From contig NZ_DF967972.1 of assembly GCF_001050235.1 (NCBI RefSeq), positions 618,450 through 682,449 of the forward strand: a stretch of 64,000 nt of DNA, in the 5' to 3' direction. This stretch comes from Longilinea arvoryzae (GTDB lineage Bacteria > Chloroflexota > Anaerolineae > Anaerolineales > Anaerolineaceae). Each line of letters begins with the position of its first letter. Positions within the stretch are counted from its first letter, which is position 1. A program made the translations under genes and the position numbers. Below, one piece after another: positions 16,629 through 25,595 of the stretch. The notes under the pieces were generated by a model that was given only the letters and a program-made list of their open reading frames with translations, searched no databases and had not been told where the DNA came from.

Positions 16629-17722
16629 AACTGCCCGGTCTGATCGACCCGCACGTGCACATGCGCGAACCCGGCGGCGAGCACAAGGAAGATTGGGACA
16701 GCGGCACGGCGGCCGCCCTGGCCGGCGGCTTCACCCTGGTGCTGGCCATGCCCAACACCAAACCGCCGGTTACCGACGCCGCCACGTTCGAGCTCACATT
16801 GGCCGCTGCGGGAGGCAAGGCGCGCTGCGATTATGCCCAATATCTCGGCGCGGGCGCCGATAACGCCGCCGAGGCCGCGGCCCTGGCCGGACGCGCGGCC
16901 GGCTTGAAGATGTACCTCGACCAGACCTACGGTCCCCTGCGCCTGGATGACATGACGCTGTGGATGCAGCATTTCGAGCGCTGGCCGGCGGACCGGCCGA
17001 TCGTGGTGCACGCCGAGAGCCGCAGCATGGCTGCGACGCTGCTGCTGGCCGGGCTCTTCGACCGCCCGGTGCATATCGCGCATATCTCGCTGCGCGAAGA
17101 AATCCTGCTCATCCGCAAAGCAAAAGAGCGCGGCCTCAAAGTCACCTGCGAAGTAACCCCGCACCACTTATTTCCTCCCCCACCCAACCCTCCCCCAAAT
17201 TTACGAAATTTGGGGGAGGGCCAGGGAGGAGGTGGAGGTCGATTGGAAGTCCGTCCGCGCCTCAATACCCCCGCCGACCGGCAGGCATTGTGGGACAACC
17301 TGGACTGCATTGACTGCTTTGCCACCGACCACGCCCCGCACACCCTGGCCGAAAAAGACGGGCCCAACCCGCCGCCGGGCTTCCCCGGCCTCGAAACGGC
17401 CCTACCGCTCCTGTTAAGCGCCGTCCATGCCGGCCGCCTGACCCTGGACGATATCATCCTGCGCAGTTACACCAATCCGCGCCGGATCTTCCACCTGCCC
17501 GAGCAGCCCGACACCTGGATCGAAATCGACCCGGACGCCGAATGGACCATTCACGCGGTGGATACCTTCACCCGTTGCGGCTGGACGCCATACGAAGGCC
17601 AGCCCGTGCGCGGCCGTGTCACGCGCGTGGTGCTGCGCGGAAAGGAAGCCTACCAGGAAGGAAAGGTGACAGCCGAACCCGGGACAGGGAAGAACGTAAG
17701 AATGATGAATGAGGAATGCTGA
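16622..17722 (+). CDS. pyrC: Dihydroorotase, CAD-like type
   Basis: A 366-residue zinc enzyme that cyclises carbamoyl-aspartate to dihydroorotate. Seen are the metal motif HVH in DPHVHMREPGGEHKEDW, the presumed carboxylated Lys in GLKMYLDQTYG, HAE, HIAH, the PHHLF segment and CFATDHAPHTLAEK. The TLAEKDG...PPPGFPGLET and NPRRIFHLP segments closely resemble the dihydroorotase domain of animal CAD. Between PHHLF and RPRLNTP the expected loop is replaced by a 22-residue Pro/Asn/Gly-rich insert encoded by a palindrome (17184-17220). GGAGGTGAAGCC precedes the ATG, which fixes the start despite a longer open frame from 16499. The last residues are encoded by an intergenic ATGATGAATGAGGAATG repeat. 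It is the first gene of the pyr cluster. Confidence 0.92.
   Translation: MLKLPGLIDPHVHMREPGGEHKEDWDSGTAAALAGGFTLVLAMPNTKPPVTDAATFELTLAAAGGKARCDYAQYLGAGADNAAEAAALAGRAAGLKMYLDQTYGPLRLDDMTLWMQHFERWPADRPIVVHAESRSMAATLLLAGLFDRPVHIAHISLREEILLIRKAKERGLKVTCEVTPHHLFPPPPNPPPNLRNLGEGQGGGGGRLEVRPRLNTPADRQALWDNLDCIDCFATDHAPHTLAEKDGPNPPPGFPGLETALPLLLSAVHAGRLTLDDIILRSYTNPRRIFHLPEQPDTWIEIDPDAEWTIHAVDTFTRCGWTPYEGQPVRGRVTRVVLRGKEAYQEGKVTAEPGTGKNVRMMNEEC
17184..17220. repeat. Palindromic element inserted in frame in pyrC
   Basis: CCCTCCCCCAAATTT, then ACG, then AAATTTGGGGGAGGG: a perfect 15-bp inverted repeat. It lies within a Pro-codon-rich block on the left (from about 17171) and a Gly-codon-rich block on the right (to about 17235). 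It sits inside the dihydroorotase reading frame and keeps it open, adding roughly ten residues to a loop compared with relatives. Confidence 0.85.
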
Positions 17723-17901
17723 ATGATGAATGAAAAGAGATTGTTGATTTGTGATTGCTGATTTCTGACTGAAGAAGAAAATTCTTCTTCGGTTCACGTT
17801 TCGCGAATACCGAAATGCCGAATACCGCATCAACGAATACCGCATCCACGAATACCGCATCCACAATTACCGATTTTTATACCCCAAAGGAGATTTCCAA
17901 A
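17723..17901. repeat. pyrC-pyrB spacer with short direct repeats
   Basis: The gap begins with ATGATGAATG-type repeats and ends with three copies of a 15-base unit AACGAATACCGCATC-like (about 17830-17875). A similar CGAATACC/CGCATC pattern recurs near 30150-30180 and 31975-31990. AAAGGAGAT before the pyrB ATG is its ribosome-binding site. No terminator was seen, so pyrC and pyrB may be co-transcribed. Confidence 0.6.
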
Positions 17902-18888
17902 ATGCATATTCCACCCGCACGCCGCTTCAGCCCCTATCTGCCCTTCGGCGAAAACAAAGAATCCGCCTGGTACGGCAAGGACATTCTCACGGTCAAACAG
18001 TTTGGCGTCGACGACCTGAACTACATCTTCGGCGTGGCCAATGAAATGCGCGGCATGGTCAAGCGCGTCGGCACGTTCGACCTGCTCAAGGGCAAGATCC
18101 TGGCCAACCTGTTCTACGAACCCTCCACGCGTACCTCCTCCAGCTTCACCTCGGCCATGGAACGCCTGGGCGGCTCGGTCATCCCGATCAATGAGGTGAA
18201 ATACTCCTCGGTTTCGAAGGGCGAGAGCCTGGCCGACACGGTGCGAACGCTGGAATGTTACGCCGATGTGATCGTCCTGCGCCATCCCGAGGTCGGTTCG
18301 GCGGCGCTGGCGGCCAAATACGCCCGCAAACCGGTCATCAACGCCGGCGACGGCATCGGCGAACACCCCACCCAGGCCCTGCTGGATACCTTCACCATCT
18401 TCGCCGAATTGGGCAGCGCCGACGGCCTGACCGTGACCATGCTGGGCGACCTGAAGTACGGCCGCACGGTGCACTCGCTGGCCCGCCTGCTCTCGTTATT
18501 CAATGTCAAGATCAACTACGTCTCGCCCGACATCCTGCGCATGCCGCAGGAAGTGATGGACGAGGTCAGCGAGAAGGGCATTCCCCAGCAGGTCTGCGAC
18601 CGGCTCGAGGACGTGCTGCCGCAAACCGATGTGCTCTACGTGACCCGCGTTCAGAAGGAACGCTTCGAGGATCCGGCCAATTACGAGCTCGTCAGGCACC
18701 AGTTCGTGGTCAACCCCGAGATCATGAAGCTTGCCAAGTCTGAAATGATCGTCATGCACCCGCTGCCGCGCGTCGGTGAGATCAGCATGGATTTCGACGA
18801 GGATCCCCGCGCAGCCTACTTCCGCCAGATGGAATACGGCCTGCACGTCCGCATGGCCCTGCTGGCGATGGTGTTGGGAAAGGCGTAA
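17902..18888 (+). CDS. pyrB: Aspartate carbamoyltransferase catalytic subunit
   Basis: A 328-residue transferase that makes carbamoyl-aspartate from carbamoyl phosphate and aspartate. The phosphate-binding [12 protein letters not shown], the aspartate-loop [28 protein letters not shown] and [11 protein letters not shown] are all present. Like the neighbouring dihydroorotase, its sequence resembles the ATCase domain of animal CAD (for example the LRMP and DPRAAYFRQ segments). No pyrI regulatory subunit gene is nearby. The ATG at 17902 follows AAAGGAGAT; the 29 codons further upstream are encoded by the spacer's 15-base repeats and are not considered part of the gene. Confidence 0.95.
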   Translation: MHIPPARRFSPYLPFGENKESAWYGKDILTVKQFGVDDLNYIFGVANEMRGMVKRVGTFDLLKGKILANLFYEPSTRTSSSFTSAMERLGGSVIPINEVKYSSVSKGESLADTVRTLECYADVIVLRHPEVGSAALAAKYARKPVINAGDGIGEHPTQALLDTFTIFAELGSADGLTVTMLGDLKYGRTVHSLARLLSLFNVKINYVSPDILRMPQEVMDEVSEKGIPQQVCDRLEDVLPQTDVLYVTRVQKERFEDPANYELVRHQFVVNPEIMKLAKSEMIVMHPLPRVGEISMDFDEDPRAAYFRQMEYGLHVRMALLAMVLGKA

Positions 18889-19012
18889 GAGTGTTCTGAG
18901 TTGATGAGTTCTGAGTGGATGCGGTTTGTATCTTAATCTCATACCTCATAACTCATTGATTTCTTAATTCACTTTTACCTTTCTCATTTTGGATTAATCT
19001 TGATTCAACCGG

Positions 19013-19018
19013 TATAAT
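19013..19018 (+). promoter_or_regulatory. -10 box next to the pyrFE start codon
   Basis: A consensus TATAAT ends 7 bases before the ATG at 19026, and no Shine-Dalgarno is visible, so an internal promoter may give a leaderless pyrFE mRNA. The -35 region (about TGGATT with a 17-base spacer) is weak. The spacer upstream (18889-18975) is filled by the GAGTTCTGAGT/CATAACTCATTG repeat family. Confidence 0.5.
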
Positions 19019-19025
19019 TAGCCCC

Positions 19026-20459
19026 ATGACCACCTCATTCTTCACCCAACTGGACGAACGCGCCCGCCGCACCGGCTCTCTGCTGTGCATCGGGCTGGAC
19101 CCGCACGCCGCCGACCTGCCGGAGTTCACCGCCCAGGCCGCGCGTGACTTCTGCCTGCGGTTGATCGATGCCACACGCGACATAGCCCTGGCCTACAAGC
19201 CCAATACCGCCTTTTTCGAGGCGCTGGGTGCGCCCGGCTGGCAGGCGTTGCGTGAGGTGATCGACGCAGTGCCGCACGGCGCTCCCGTCATCCTCGACGC
19301 CAAACGCGGCGACATCGCTTCCACCGCCGAGGCCTATGCCGAATCAGCGTACGGTCTGCTCGGCGTGGATGCCGTAACGATCAACCCCTACATGGGCTAC
19401 GATTCGCTCGAACCCTTCCTGAAGAGCGGCAAGGGCGTCTTCCTGGTGTGCAAAACCTCCAATCCCGGCACCATCGACGTGCAGGACCTGAAACTGGCCG
19501 GGGAAGGCAAGCCATTGTGCCTGTATGAAAAAGTGGCCCTGCTGGCCCAGGAATGGAACGACGATAACAACAACATCGGCCTGGTGGTGGGCGCCACGCA
19601 CCCCGAGGCGCTGCACCGCATCCGCACGCTGACGCCCAACCTGTGGTTCCTGGCGCCCGGCGTGGGCGCCCAGGGCGGCGACCTGCGGGCTGCCCTGCAG
19701 GCCGGACTGCGTCCGGATGGGCTGGGCATGCTCATCCCCGTGGCGCGCGCCATCAGCCGCGCCGCCGATCCGCGCGCCAAGGCTCTGGAACTGGCCGCCG
19801 AAATTCGCCAGGTGCGCGAGGAAGTCCTGGCGCATCCCGAAATCGTCGAAAAGGCGCGCAAACGCCAGGTCTCGTCCGAATTGGCCGAGGGTCTGTTGAG
19901 CGCAGCCTGCGTGCGCTTCGGTCAGTTTACCCTCAAATCCGGGCTGATTTCGCCCATCTACATCGATCTGCGCCAGCTCGTTTCGCATCCGGATCTGCTG
20001 GCTCAAGCGGCCGCCGCCTATAAGCCGCTGCTGGACGAATTGCAGTTCGACCGTATGGCCGCGCTGCCCTACGCCGGGCTGCCCATCGCCACCGCCATCA
20101 GCTTGCAAAACGGCTGGCCGGTCATCTACCCGCGCAAGGAAGCCAAGACGTACGGCACACGCGCCGAGGTGGAGGGCGAATATCACGCCGGCGAGCGCGT
20201 GGCGATCATCGATGATCTGGCCACCACCGGCGGCTCCAAGTTCGAAGCCATCGACAAGTTGACCCAGGCCGGCCTGGAAGTCCACGACGTGGTGGTCCTC
20301 ATCGACCGCCAGTCCGGCGCGCGCGAATCGCTGGAGGCGGCCGGCATTCATTTGCACGCCGTGCTCACCCTGACCGATCTGTTGGACTACTGGGAGCGGA
20401 CCGGCCGCATCCCACCCGAACAGATCGCCGCCGTGCGTACCTTCCTCGAAGGTGAATAA
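19026..20459 (+). CDS. pyrFE: Bifunctional OMP decarboxylase / orotate phosphoribosyltransferase
   Basis: A 477-residue fusion that performs the last two steps to UMP. Residues about 1-270 are orotidine 5'-phosphate decarboxylase of the type with [18 protein letters not shown] as active site, plus [12 protein letters not shown] as phosphate loop. Residues about 285-477 are orotate phosphoribosyltransferase, with the PRPP-binding loop [14 protein letters not shown] and the [17 protein letters not shown] catalytic region. The order (decarboxylase first) is the reverse of animal UMP synthase and has been described in cyanobacteria and kinetoplastids. It lies third in the pyr cluster but has its own -10 box next to the ATG. 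Confidence 0.95.
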   Translation: MTTSFFTQLDERARRTGSLLCIGLDPHAADLPEFTAQAARDFCLRLIDATRDIALAYKPNTAFFEALGAPGWQALREVIDAVPHGAPVILDAKRGDIASTAEAYAESAYGLLGVDAVTINPYMGYDSLEPFLKSGKGVFLVCKTSNPGTIDVQDLKLAGEGKPLCLYEKVALLAQEWNDDNNNIGLVVGATHPEALHRIRTLTPNLWFLAPGVGAQGGDLRAALQAGLRPDGLGMLIPVARAISRAADPRAKALELAAEIRQVREEVLAHPEIVEKARKRQVSSELAEGLLSAACVRFGQFTLKSGLISPIYIDLRQLVSHPDLLAQAAAAYKPLLDELQFDRMAALPYAGLPIATAISLQNGWPVIYPRKEAKTYGTRAEVEGEYHAGERVAIIDDLATTGGSKFEAIDKLTQAGLEVHDVVVLIDRQSGARESLEAAGIHLHAVLTLTDLLDYWERTGRIPPEQIAAVRTFLEGE

Positions 20460-20847
20460 AGAGGATTTACCCACGGAGACACGGAGAAGAGGATGAAAAA
20501 AAGAGAAGAAACGAGGAATAAAACTCCATTTCTTCTCTTTTTTTGAGTGTTCTCTTTGTTTTCGAAGTTTCTCGTAGATTGGGTGGAGCCAATCAAGGCA
20601 ACCTTTTCAATTCAGAATTGCCGCGACCTATCTGAAACCCAACATCGATCCCCAACGTTGGGTTTCGAGGTGAGGAATATGCCCATTGAATACCGTAATC
20701 CCCCACCTCTCAACCCAACCTACCGGCTCCGTGGTGAATCCTCTTCTCTTCCTCAACGATCTCTTCTCCGTGACCTCCGTGTCTCCGTGGTGAATCCTCT
20801 TCTCTGCGATCTCTGAATCTCTGTGGTGAATTTCATAAGGACCCCTA
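20460..20847. repeat. Repeat-filled spacer before pyrD
   Basis: This 388-bp gap contains no gene. CCACGGAGACACGGAG (20465-20480) and its inverted relatives CTCCGTGTCTCCGTGGTG (around 20775-20795) form one repeat family. A GTTGGGTT/AACCCAAC element, apparently two copies head to head, occupies 20577-20724. The last bases provide AAGGA as ribosome-binding site for pyrD. Confidence 0.7.
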
Positions 20848-21915
20848 ATGTCTACACCCTACCGCATCGTTCGTCCGCTCATCTTTCGCCTGACCCCTGA
20901 ACAGGCGCACACCTCCACCATTGCACTGCTCCGCCTGGGGGGCAGCCTGGGGATTGGACGCTGGGTACTGCGCGCCTGGTTCCACACTCGCGAGCAGGGA
21001 CCCGCCGTGCAGGCTTTCGGCCTGACCTTTCCCAACCCGCTCGGCATGGCCGCCGGTTACGACAAGGATGGCCTGGGCTGGCGCGGGCTGGCCTGCCTGG
21101 GCTTCGGCCACATCGAGATCGGCACGGTCACGCCCAAAGCGCAGCCCGGCAACCCCAAACCGCGCATCTTCCGCCTGGTCGAAGAGGAGGGCGTGATCAA
21201 CCGCATGGGATTCCCCAACCGCGGCGCCGAATTCATGGCACGCCGCCTGCGCGCCCCGCACCCCAGGGGGCTGGTGCTGGGCGTCAACATCGGCAAGAAC
21301 AAGGTCACCCCACTGGAGGAATCCGTCAGCGACTATCTGAGCCTGTTCGATACCTTCGCCCCGCTCAGCGACTATCTGGCGGTCAACATCAGCTCGCCCA
21401 ACACACCCGACCTGCGCAAATTGCAGTCCAGGCAGGCGCTGGAAGAGCTCCTGGCGCCGCTGGCCGCCCGGCGCGCCGAATACACACGCGCGAGCGGCCG
21501 TTCGATGCCGCTGCTGGTCAAACTGGCGCCCGATTTGAACGACGCGGAACTGGACGAGGCGCTCGACGTGATCCTTCAGCAGGGCATGGACGGAGTCATC
21601 ATCCACAACACCACCGTCCGGCGCGACCTGGTCAAAACCTCCGCCAAGGCCGGCGAGACCGGCGGGTTGAGCGGGCGCCCGATCAATGCCATGAACACCG
21701 CGATGCTGCGCAAGGTGGTGGCGCGCACGGGCGGCAAACTGCCGGTGGTGGCCAGCGGCGGGGTGATGTGCGCGGCGGATGCCCAGGAAAAACTGGACAA
21801 CGGCGCCGTTCTGGTGCAGCTCTACACCGGCCTGATCTACGAAGGCCCCGGCCTGGTGCGGGATATCTTGAACGCCGGGATGAGAATATCGCGTCCGTCA
21901 GGCTTCGCGCGCTGA
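20848..21915 (+). CDS. pyrD: Dihydroorotate dehydrogenase (quinone), class 2
   Basis: A 355-residue FMN enzyme that oxidises dihydroorotate with a membrane quinone as acceptor. The class 2 features are an N-terminal helical membrane-association region (about 1-45), [45 protein letters not shown] with the catalytic serine, and [16 protein letters not shown] at the C-terminal phosphate site. It is the last gene of the pyr cluster, after a 388-bp repeat-filled spacer, so it may be transcribed separately. Confidence 0.96.
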   Translation: MSTPYRIVRPLIFRLTPEQAHTSTIALLRLGGSLGIGRWVLRAWFHTREQGPAVQAFGLTFPNPLGMAAGYDKDGLGWRGLACLGFGHIEIGTVTPKAQPGNPKPRIFRLVEEEGVINRMGFPNRGAEFMARRLRAPHPRGLVLGVNIGKNKVTPLEESVSDYLSLFDTFAPLSDYLAVNISSPNTPDLRKLQSRQALEELLAPLAARRAEYTRASGRSMPLLVKLAPDLNDAELDEALDVILQQGMDGVIIHNTTVRRDLVKTSAKAGETGGLSGRPINAMNTAMLRKVVARTGGKLPVVASGGVMCAADAQEKLDNGAVLVQLYTGLIYEGPGLVRDILNAGMRISRPSGFAR

Positions 21916-21936
21916 CCAGGAACCTCTCGAATTTAA

Positions 21937-21989
21937 GGGCGCAGCCTGGAATCCGGACCGCATCGATCGGTCCGTGCCAGGCTGCGCCC
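21937..21989. repeat. Palindromic element, copy a (complete)
   Basis: Outer arms GGGCGCAGCCTGG (21937-21949) and CCAGGCTGCGCCC (21977-21989) are perfectly complementary. Nested inside are CGGACCG and CGGTCCG around CATCGAT. The inner part recurs at 22641-22712 and 51936-52006. Confidence 0.9.
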
Positions 21990-22118
21990 GGCTTGAAGCA
22001 TCTCATTGCTGCCCGATAATTCCATCTTGCTCCAAAGACCTTCGGCGCGCATCCTGCCAATCCGACCGTTCCAAATACTTCACGAAATCCTTTGTTCAAT
22101 CGCCAAAAGGAGGTCGAA

Positions 22119-22568
22119 ATGTCCGATGAGGTTTTGAAACTGATTCCCCTTTCACCGACTTATGTGCCGGACAACGAAATCCTGAAAACAGCCGTCGCCC
22201 GGGTGCGGGAATATTTTCCGAAAGCCGAACGAATCGAGATGGAAATCAGCGAATCGCCTCAATTCATCGATCCGGGCAGCAACCTCGAACGAATTACATG
22301 CCCGATCTGCAATGCTGTTCTTGAGGATGGCTGGTGGCAGGATGCCATGGACAAAGCATCCGAAAATGGGTTTCGGGACCTGGCGGTCGAACTTCCCTGT
22401 TGCGGGCAGAAAACAACCTTGAACGATCTTCGGTATCAATGGCCGGCCGGTTTTGCACAGTTTTCGATTGAAATCCACAATCCTGAAGCAGAAGATCCCG
22501 AAGCCGTTTTGCCCGATCTGGCAGACTTTCTGGGAAGCCCGCTGAGAATCATCCGGGCGCATTATTAA
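22119..22568 (+). CDS. Hypothetical protein with CxxC and CC motifs
   Basis: A 149-residue protein not assigned to a family. A CPIC motif in the middle and a CC pair about 40 residues later (VELPCCGQKTTL) could form a zinc site. The rest is mixed alpha/beta with a preference for acidic residues, and there is no signal peptide or membrane segment. AAAGGAGGT lies 6 bases before the ATG, one of the strongest ribosome-binding sites in the window. It stands alone between two copies of a palindromic repeat, in a region that also holds a broken gene fragment. Confidence 0.8.
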   Translation: MSDEVLKLIPLSPTYVPDNEILKTAVARVREYFPKAERIEMEISESPQFIDPGSNLERITCPICNAVLEDGWWQDAMDKASENGFRDLAVELPCCGQKTTLNDLRYQWPAGFAQFSIEIHNPEAEDPEAVLPDLADFLGSPLRIIRAHY

Positions 22569-22640
22569 GCAGCAAACAGTATCCCCGTTACACCCGAAGG
22601 GTGCTGGACCCTTACGGCGAAGAAGCCGGGCCTCTGCTGC

Positions 22641-22712
22641 TCGCCCACTGACGACGTTAGGGCACAGTGGGGAATCCGGACCGCATCGATCGATCTGTGA
22701 CAAGCTGCGCCT
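22641..22712. repeat. Palindromic element, copy b
   Basis: CCCACTG (22644-22650) pairs with CAGTGGG (22665-22671), followed by AATCCGGACCGCATCGATCG and a decayed right arm that merges with CTGCGCC of the gene fragment at 22705. The two-hairpin layout matches copy c at 51936-52006 read in reverse. Confidence 0.75.
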
Positions 22713-22815
22713 GATCCGCGTCGGCGACTTCCGCCCGGGGCATGTTCTGCGGATCGTGATGGACGAGGATAAGGGCCAGGCGGTGGGATATTTGGTAGAA
22801 GAGAATAAGGCGTGA
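22705..22815 (+). pseudogene. 3'-terminal fragment of a PEP/pyruvate-binding-domain gene
   Basis: Thirty-six codons and a TGA encode LRLIRVGDFRPGHVLRIV and onward through DEDKGQAVGYLV. Of the first 31 residues, 29 match the C-terminus of the intact gene at 52038-54368. There is no start codon or upstream domain. The left boundary falls inside CTGCGCC, which is shared by the gene and by the palindromic repeat next to it. Confidence 0.88.
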
Positions 22816-22876
22816 GTGGTGGGGAGTGATCCGGTTTTCAATGAGTAAAACGGATTCTAAGTAGCGATAATGCCAA

Positions 22877-24715
22877 TTATTTACTTAGAACCATCCACGC
22901 TCTAAGGGCAGATTCATCAGGTGTATTATTAACCGCGTTCAATACCTGATTCCATGTTTCAATAGCAGCTGAAAGATCTCCCTTAGCTGCTTCCACACAA
23001 CCAGCGATCATCCCAACAAGCGATTTATTTGCTGAATCTTTTCTTAGGTCTTCTACAATACTCTGCGCTCGCGTTATCTGAGTCGCTGCCATGGCAGCCG
23101 CAGCACCACATGCGCGCGCCGCATCTTCCAGTGTCATCAGTCGTCCAGGAATTGAGATCGGATCAGGTTGCATTTTTCCATTGACCCAGAAAGATACTCT
23201 CAGCATTGCTTCTTCTTTCCTATATTTTGATTCTAGGACTGCCGCAGACGCTTTCCGCGATTTTTCATAAGCACCAGTTATATTGTAAAGATATGCGAGG
23301 TCGCAGTGGGCTATTTCCCCAAATAAACCGACTTTGGGATGATCTGCCACCTGTATCAACAATTCTTCAGCTTGAGTAGTCTCTCCTTTTTCGATTAGGA
23401 AATACCCAAGATTTGAAGAAAAACGCCCATCATTTGGTTTGAGATCTACCAGTTGGCGATAAACCGCTATAGCAGGTTCACTCAAACCATGCTGATAGAA
23501 ATCTGCTCCAATATCTGCTAGCACGTTCAACCGTTCTTCCGATTTCTTTTCAAGATACGGTCGAATAAAATTCAATGCTTCCTGACTACGTCCCAATTGA
23601 TGGAGAACTTTAAATTTCAGTGCAGCCAACCGCTCCATGAGATCCGGATTGGAGACCGAATCAAGAATTTCCAAAGCCTGATTTGCCTGATTTGTGGTGG
23701 ACAAAATTTCAACGGGGTATTGATAAAAACGATGATCATTCGGAATTTCCTGTCGGGCAAGTGTCATCTCAGCCACAGCGTTTTCCAAATGTCCTAATCT
23801 TATGAAAGCAGCGAATCGCTGTAGATACAATACTGCAAGAACCGGTTCAGCCTCAGCCTTTCCTTCGGCTTTTGAATGGATGATCTCGATGCCTTTTTGA
23901 GATGCCAGCAGAGCTTGATCAAATTGACCTAAACTTAAGAGTACATCCGATTTGGCCTGCCAGTTGCGATAATGGTTGGGGTTAATAGCGATTGCACGCT
24001 CAGCTGCCTCCAAACCTTTATCAAAGTTTCTTGCCTCGTTATAACATTGGGCTAAACCACGCCATGCTCGATCAAACTGCGGGTCTATTTCTACGGCTTT
24101 CTGCAATAGATGAGTTGCATAAATACAGTCATTGGTAAGAAGGCAAGTCAAAGCTAATTCTGATAGGGTTCGAGCAGTTGTCGATATCTCAACAACAGCC
24201 GTAAGAACGTTTCGAGCCTCTTGCGGATCACCTTGGTCAAGCAGGTAGCGACCATAACGAATACCGAATTCTGTATTCTTTGATTGTTCCCATGCGGTTT
24301 TTAAAGTTACTTGGATTTTTTCTTCACGTCCAGGAAGGTGATGAAAGGCTTCCAATAAGCCATCCAAACTAAGCGAATCAGTTGGATTTTTCTGAAGATG
24401 CTTTTCTAAGTAGGGTAATGCTTCGGAGTATCGGTTTTGAGAAATTAAGAAAAGTCCTAATCCTTGTAGAGCTTCCGTATTATCTGGCTCGATCTCAAGG
24501 GCTTTGCGAAAAAATATTTCAGCCTGTGCATCACTGCTTGTTGCTTGATATAGAGCTCCTAGCAAAACATAGGCTGGTGCGAAACCTGGATCATCATGGA
24601 TTGCATCCTGTAGAACCTCAATTGCCTTTAAATCGTATCCCGCCTGACGTAATAAAATTGCAGATGAAACCAGCAGTGCTGATTTGTTTTGAGGAAGGGT
24701 CATCTTTGTCACCAT
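22877..24715 (-). CDS. TPR-repeat protein in the HicAB operon
   Basis: A 612-residue soluble protein made almost entirely of TPR motifs (first near 22-90, for example AEIFFRKALEIEPDNTEAL; more through about 500), ending in a helical region rich in Ala (AARACGAAAAMAATQITRA). No signal peptide, membrane segment or catalytic motif was recognised. The ATG overlaps the stop of the HicB-like gene by 7 bases (ATGGTGA), which implies translational coupling. The gene is much more AT-rich than its neighbours outside the island, suggesting transfer. Its role is unknown; an adaptor or scaffold for the linked toxin-antitoxin pair is possible. Confidence 0.85.
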   Translation of the reverse strand: MVTKMTLPQNKSALLVSSAILLRQAGYDLKAIEVLQDAIHDDPGFAPAYVLLGALYQATSSDAQAEIFFRKALEIEPDNTEALQGLGLFLISQNRYSEALPYLEKHLQKNPTDSLSLDGLLEAFHHLPGREEKIQVTLKTAWEQSKNTEFGIRYGRYLLDQGDPQEARNVLTAVVEISTTARTLSELALTCLLTNDCIYATHLLQKAVEIDPQFDRAWRGLAQCYNEARNFDKGLEAAERAIAINPNHYRNWQAKSDVLLSLGQFDQALLASQKGIEIIHSKAEGKAEAEPVLAVLYLQRFAAFIRLGHLENAVAEMTLARQEIPNDHRFYQYPVEILSTTNQANQALEILDSVSNPDLMERLAALKFKVLHQLGRSQEALNFIRPYLEKKSEERLNVLADIGADFYQHGLSEPAIAVYRQLVDLKPNDGRFSSNLGYFLIEKGETTQAEELLIQVADHPKVGLFGEIAHCDLAYLYNITGAYEKSRKASAAVLESKYRKEEAMLRVSFWVNGKMQPDPISIPGRLMTLEDAARACGAAAAMAATQITRAQSIVEDLRKDSANKSLVGMIAGCVEAAKGDLSAAIETWNQVLNAVNNTPDESALRAWMVLSK

Positions 24716-25578
24716 TTGTTCACGGGTTCTACTATCGTATTCGAGGTTTCGGATTCACACATGGATGTGGTCGCAGAAAATCGGCTTTTTTCGAGTATCT
24801 GCATACGGCTTTGAATTGGATGATTGATGGCCCCAACAATCATACCGATTTGTTCGCGCATTTGTTCAGCCTTAAGTACCTTCTGATTCATATCGCAATT
24901 CAATTCAAGGAGTTCAGAGAATTCCATCAAGAATTGGCTAAGTGAACGTAGGATGGGACTGCGCTCCCAGTGTTCTTTTAGTAATTCAGATAAAGCCTTT
25001 GCTTTCGCCAGTGCTTGTTCAAAATTCCTTTTTTCGCAATCTATCTGAATATCATACAGGTTTTGATCAAGCCAATTAGCGAATAAACGCTCATCCATTA
25101 CACCAGCTTCATGCCCCATACCAACATCATGTAATATATGCTGTATAGCAGAAGAGATTCCTGGCCATGTTGAAGTCGTGGAGACTTCTTCAGCCTTGAC
25201 TGCGTTCGCAGGAAATTGAGCGGTTGACTCCCCAACTGCTTCAGCCAATGCGGTATTAATCCATTGGTTCAGGCTAACCCTATCGCGATCAGCAGCTTCT
25301 ACCAATTTACGGTGAAGTGCCTTCGGAACACGAGTATTGAACTTGCCACTGTATTCTTCTTCCTCACGAGGTTCTGGGATTGGTTCTCCGTCTTCCAATT
25401 CGCCCTTGATCCAACCATACATGGCATCATTTAAATTATGCAATGCTTCTTCAGGCGAATTACCCTGACTCATGCAATTCGGTAACTCTTTAACTCGGGC
25501 AAACCAAATGCCGCTAGCTTCTGGGATCAATTCGCGGGTATATGGCAACCCAAGGTAGTATTCAATATTCTTATTCAT
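24709..25578 (-). CDS. hicB: HicB-like antitoxin with a long C-terminal extension
   Basis: A 289-residue protein. The first 60 residues are a partial RNase-H-fold HicB domain (YYLGLPYTRELIPEASGIWF, then SQGNSPEEALHNL). Residues about 75-115 form a ribbon-helix-helix-like DNA-binding region (TRVPKALHRKLVEAADRD, then VSLNQWINTALAEA). The last 160 residues are a helical extension not expected in HicB, which is usually 80-150 residues. HicB proteins neutralise HicA and repress their own promoter. The ATG at 25578 has AGGA 8 bases upstream; a TTG at 25599 overlapping the hicA stop (TTGA) is an alternative. It is the middle gene of a hicA-hicB-TPR operon. Confidence 0.82.
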   Translation of the reverse strand: MNKNIEYYLGLPYTRELIPEASGIWFARVKELPNCMSQGNSPEEALHNLNDAMYGWIKGELEDGEPIPEPREEEEYSGKFNTRVPKALHRKLVEAADRDRVSLNQWINTALAEAVGESTAQFPANAVKAEEVSTTSTWPGISSAIQHILHDVGMGHEAGVMDERLFANWLDQNLYDIQIDCEKRNFEQALAKAKALSELLKEHWERSPILRSLSQFLMEFSELLELNCDMNQKVLKAEQMREQIGMIVGAINHPIQSRMQILEKSRFSATTSMCESETSNTIVEPVNKW

Positions 25579-25595
25579 CGTATCATTCCTAATTT

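Noticed and set aside
17815-17901. N-terminal extension of pyrB to 17815
   Set aside because: The extra codons are the spacer's 15-base repeats; AAAGGAGAT marks the start at 17902.
20460-20847. Possible insertion sequence or attachment site before pyrD
   Set aside because: Only short dispersed repeats are present; no transposase, terminal inverted repeats or target duplication was seen.
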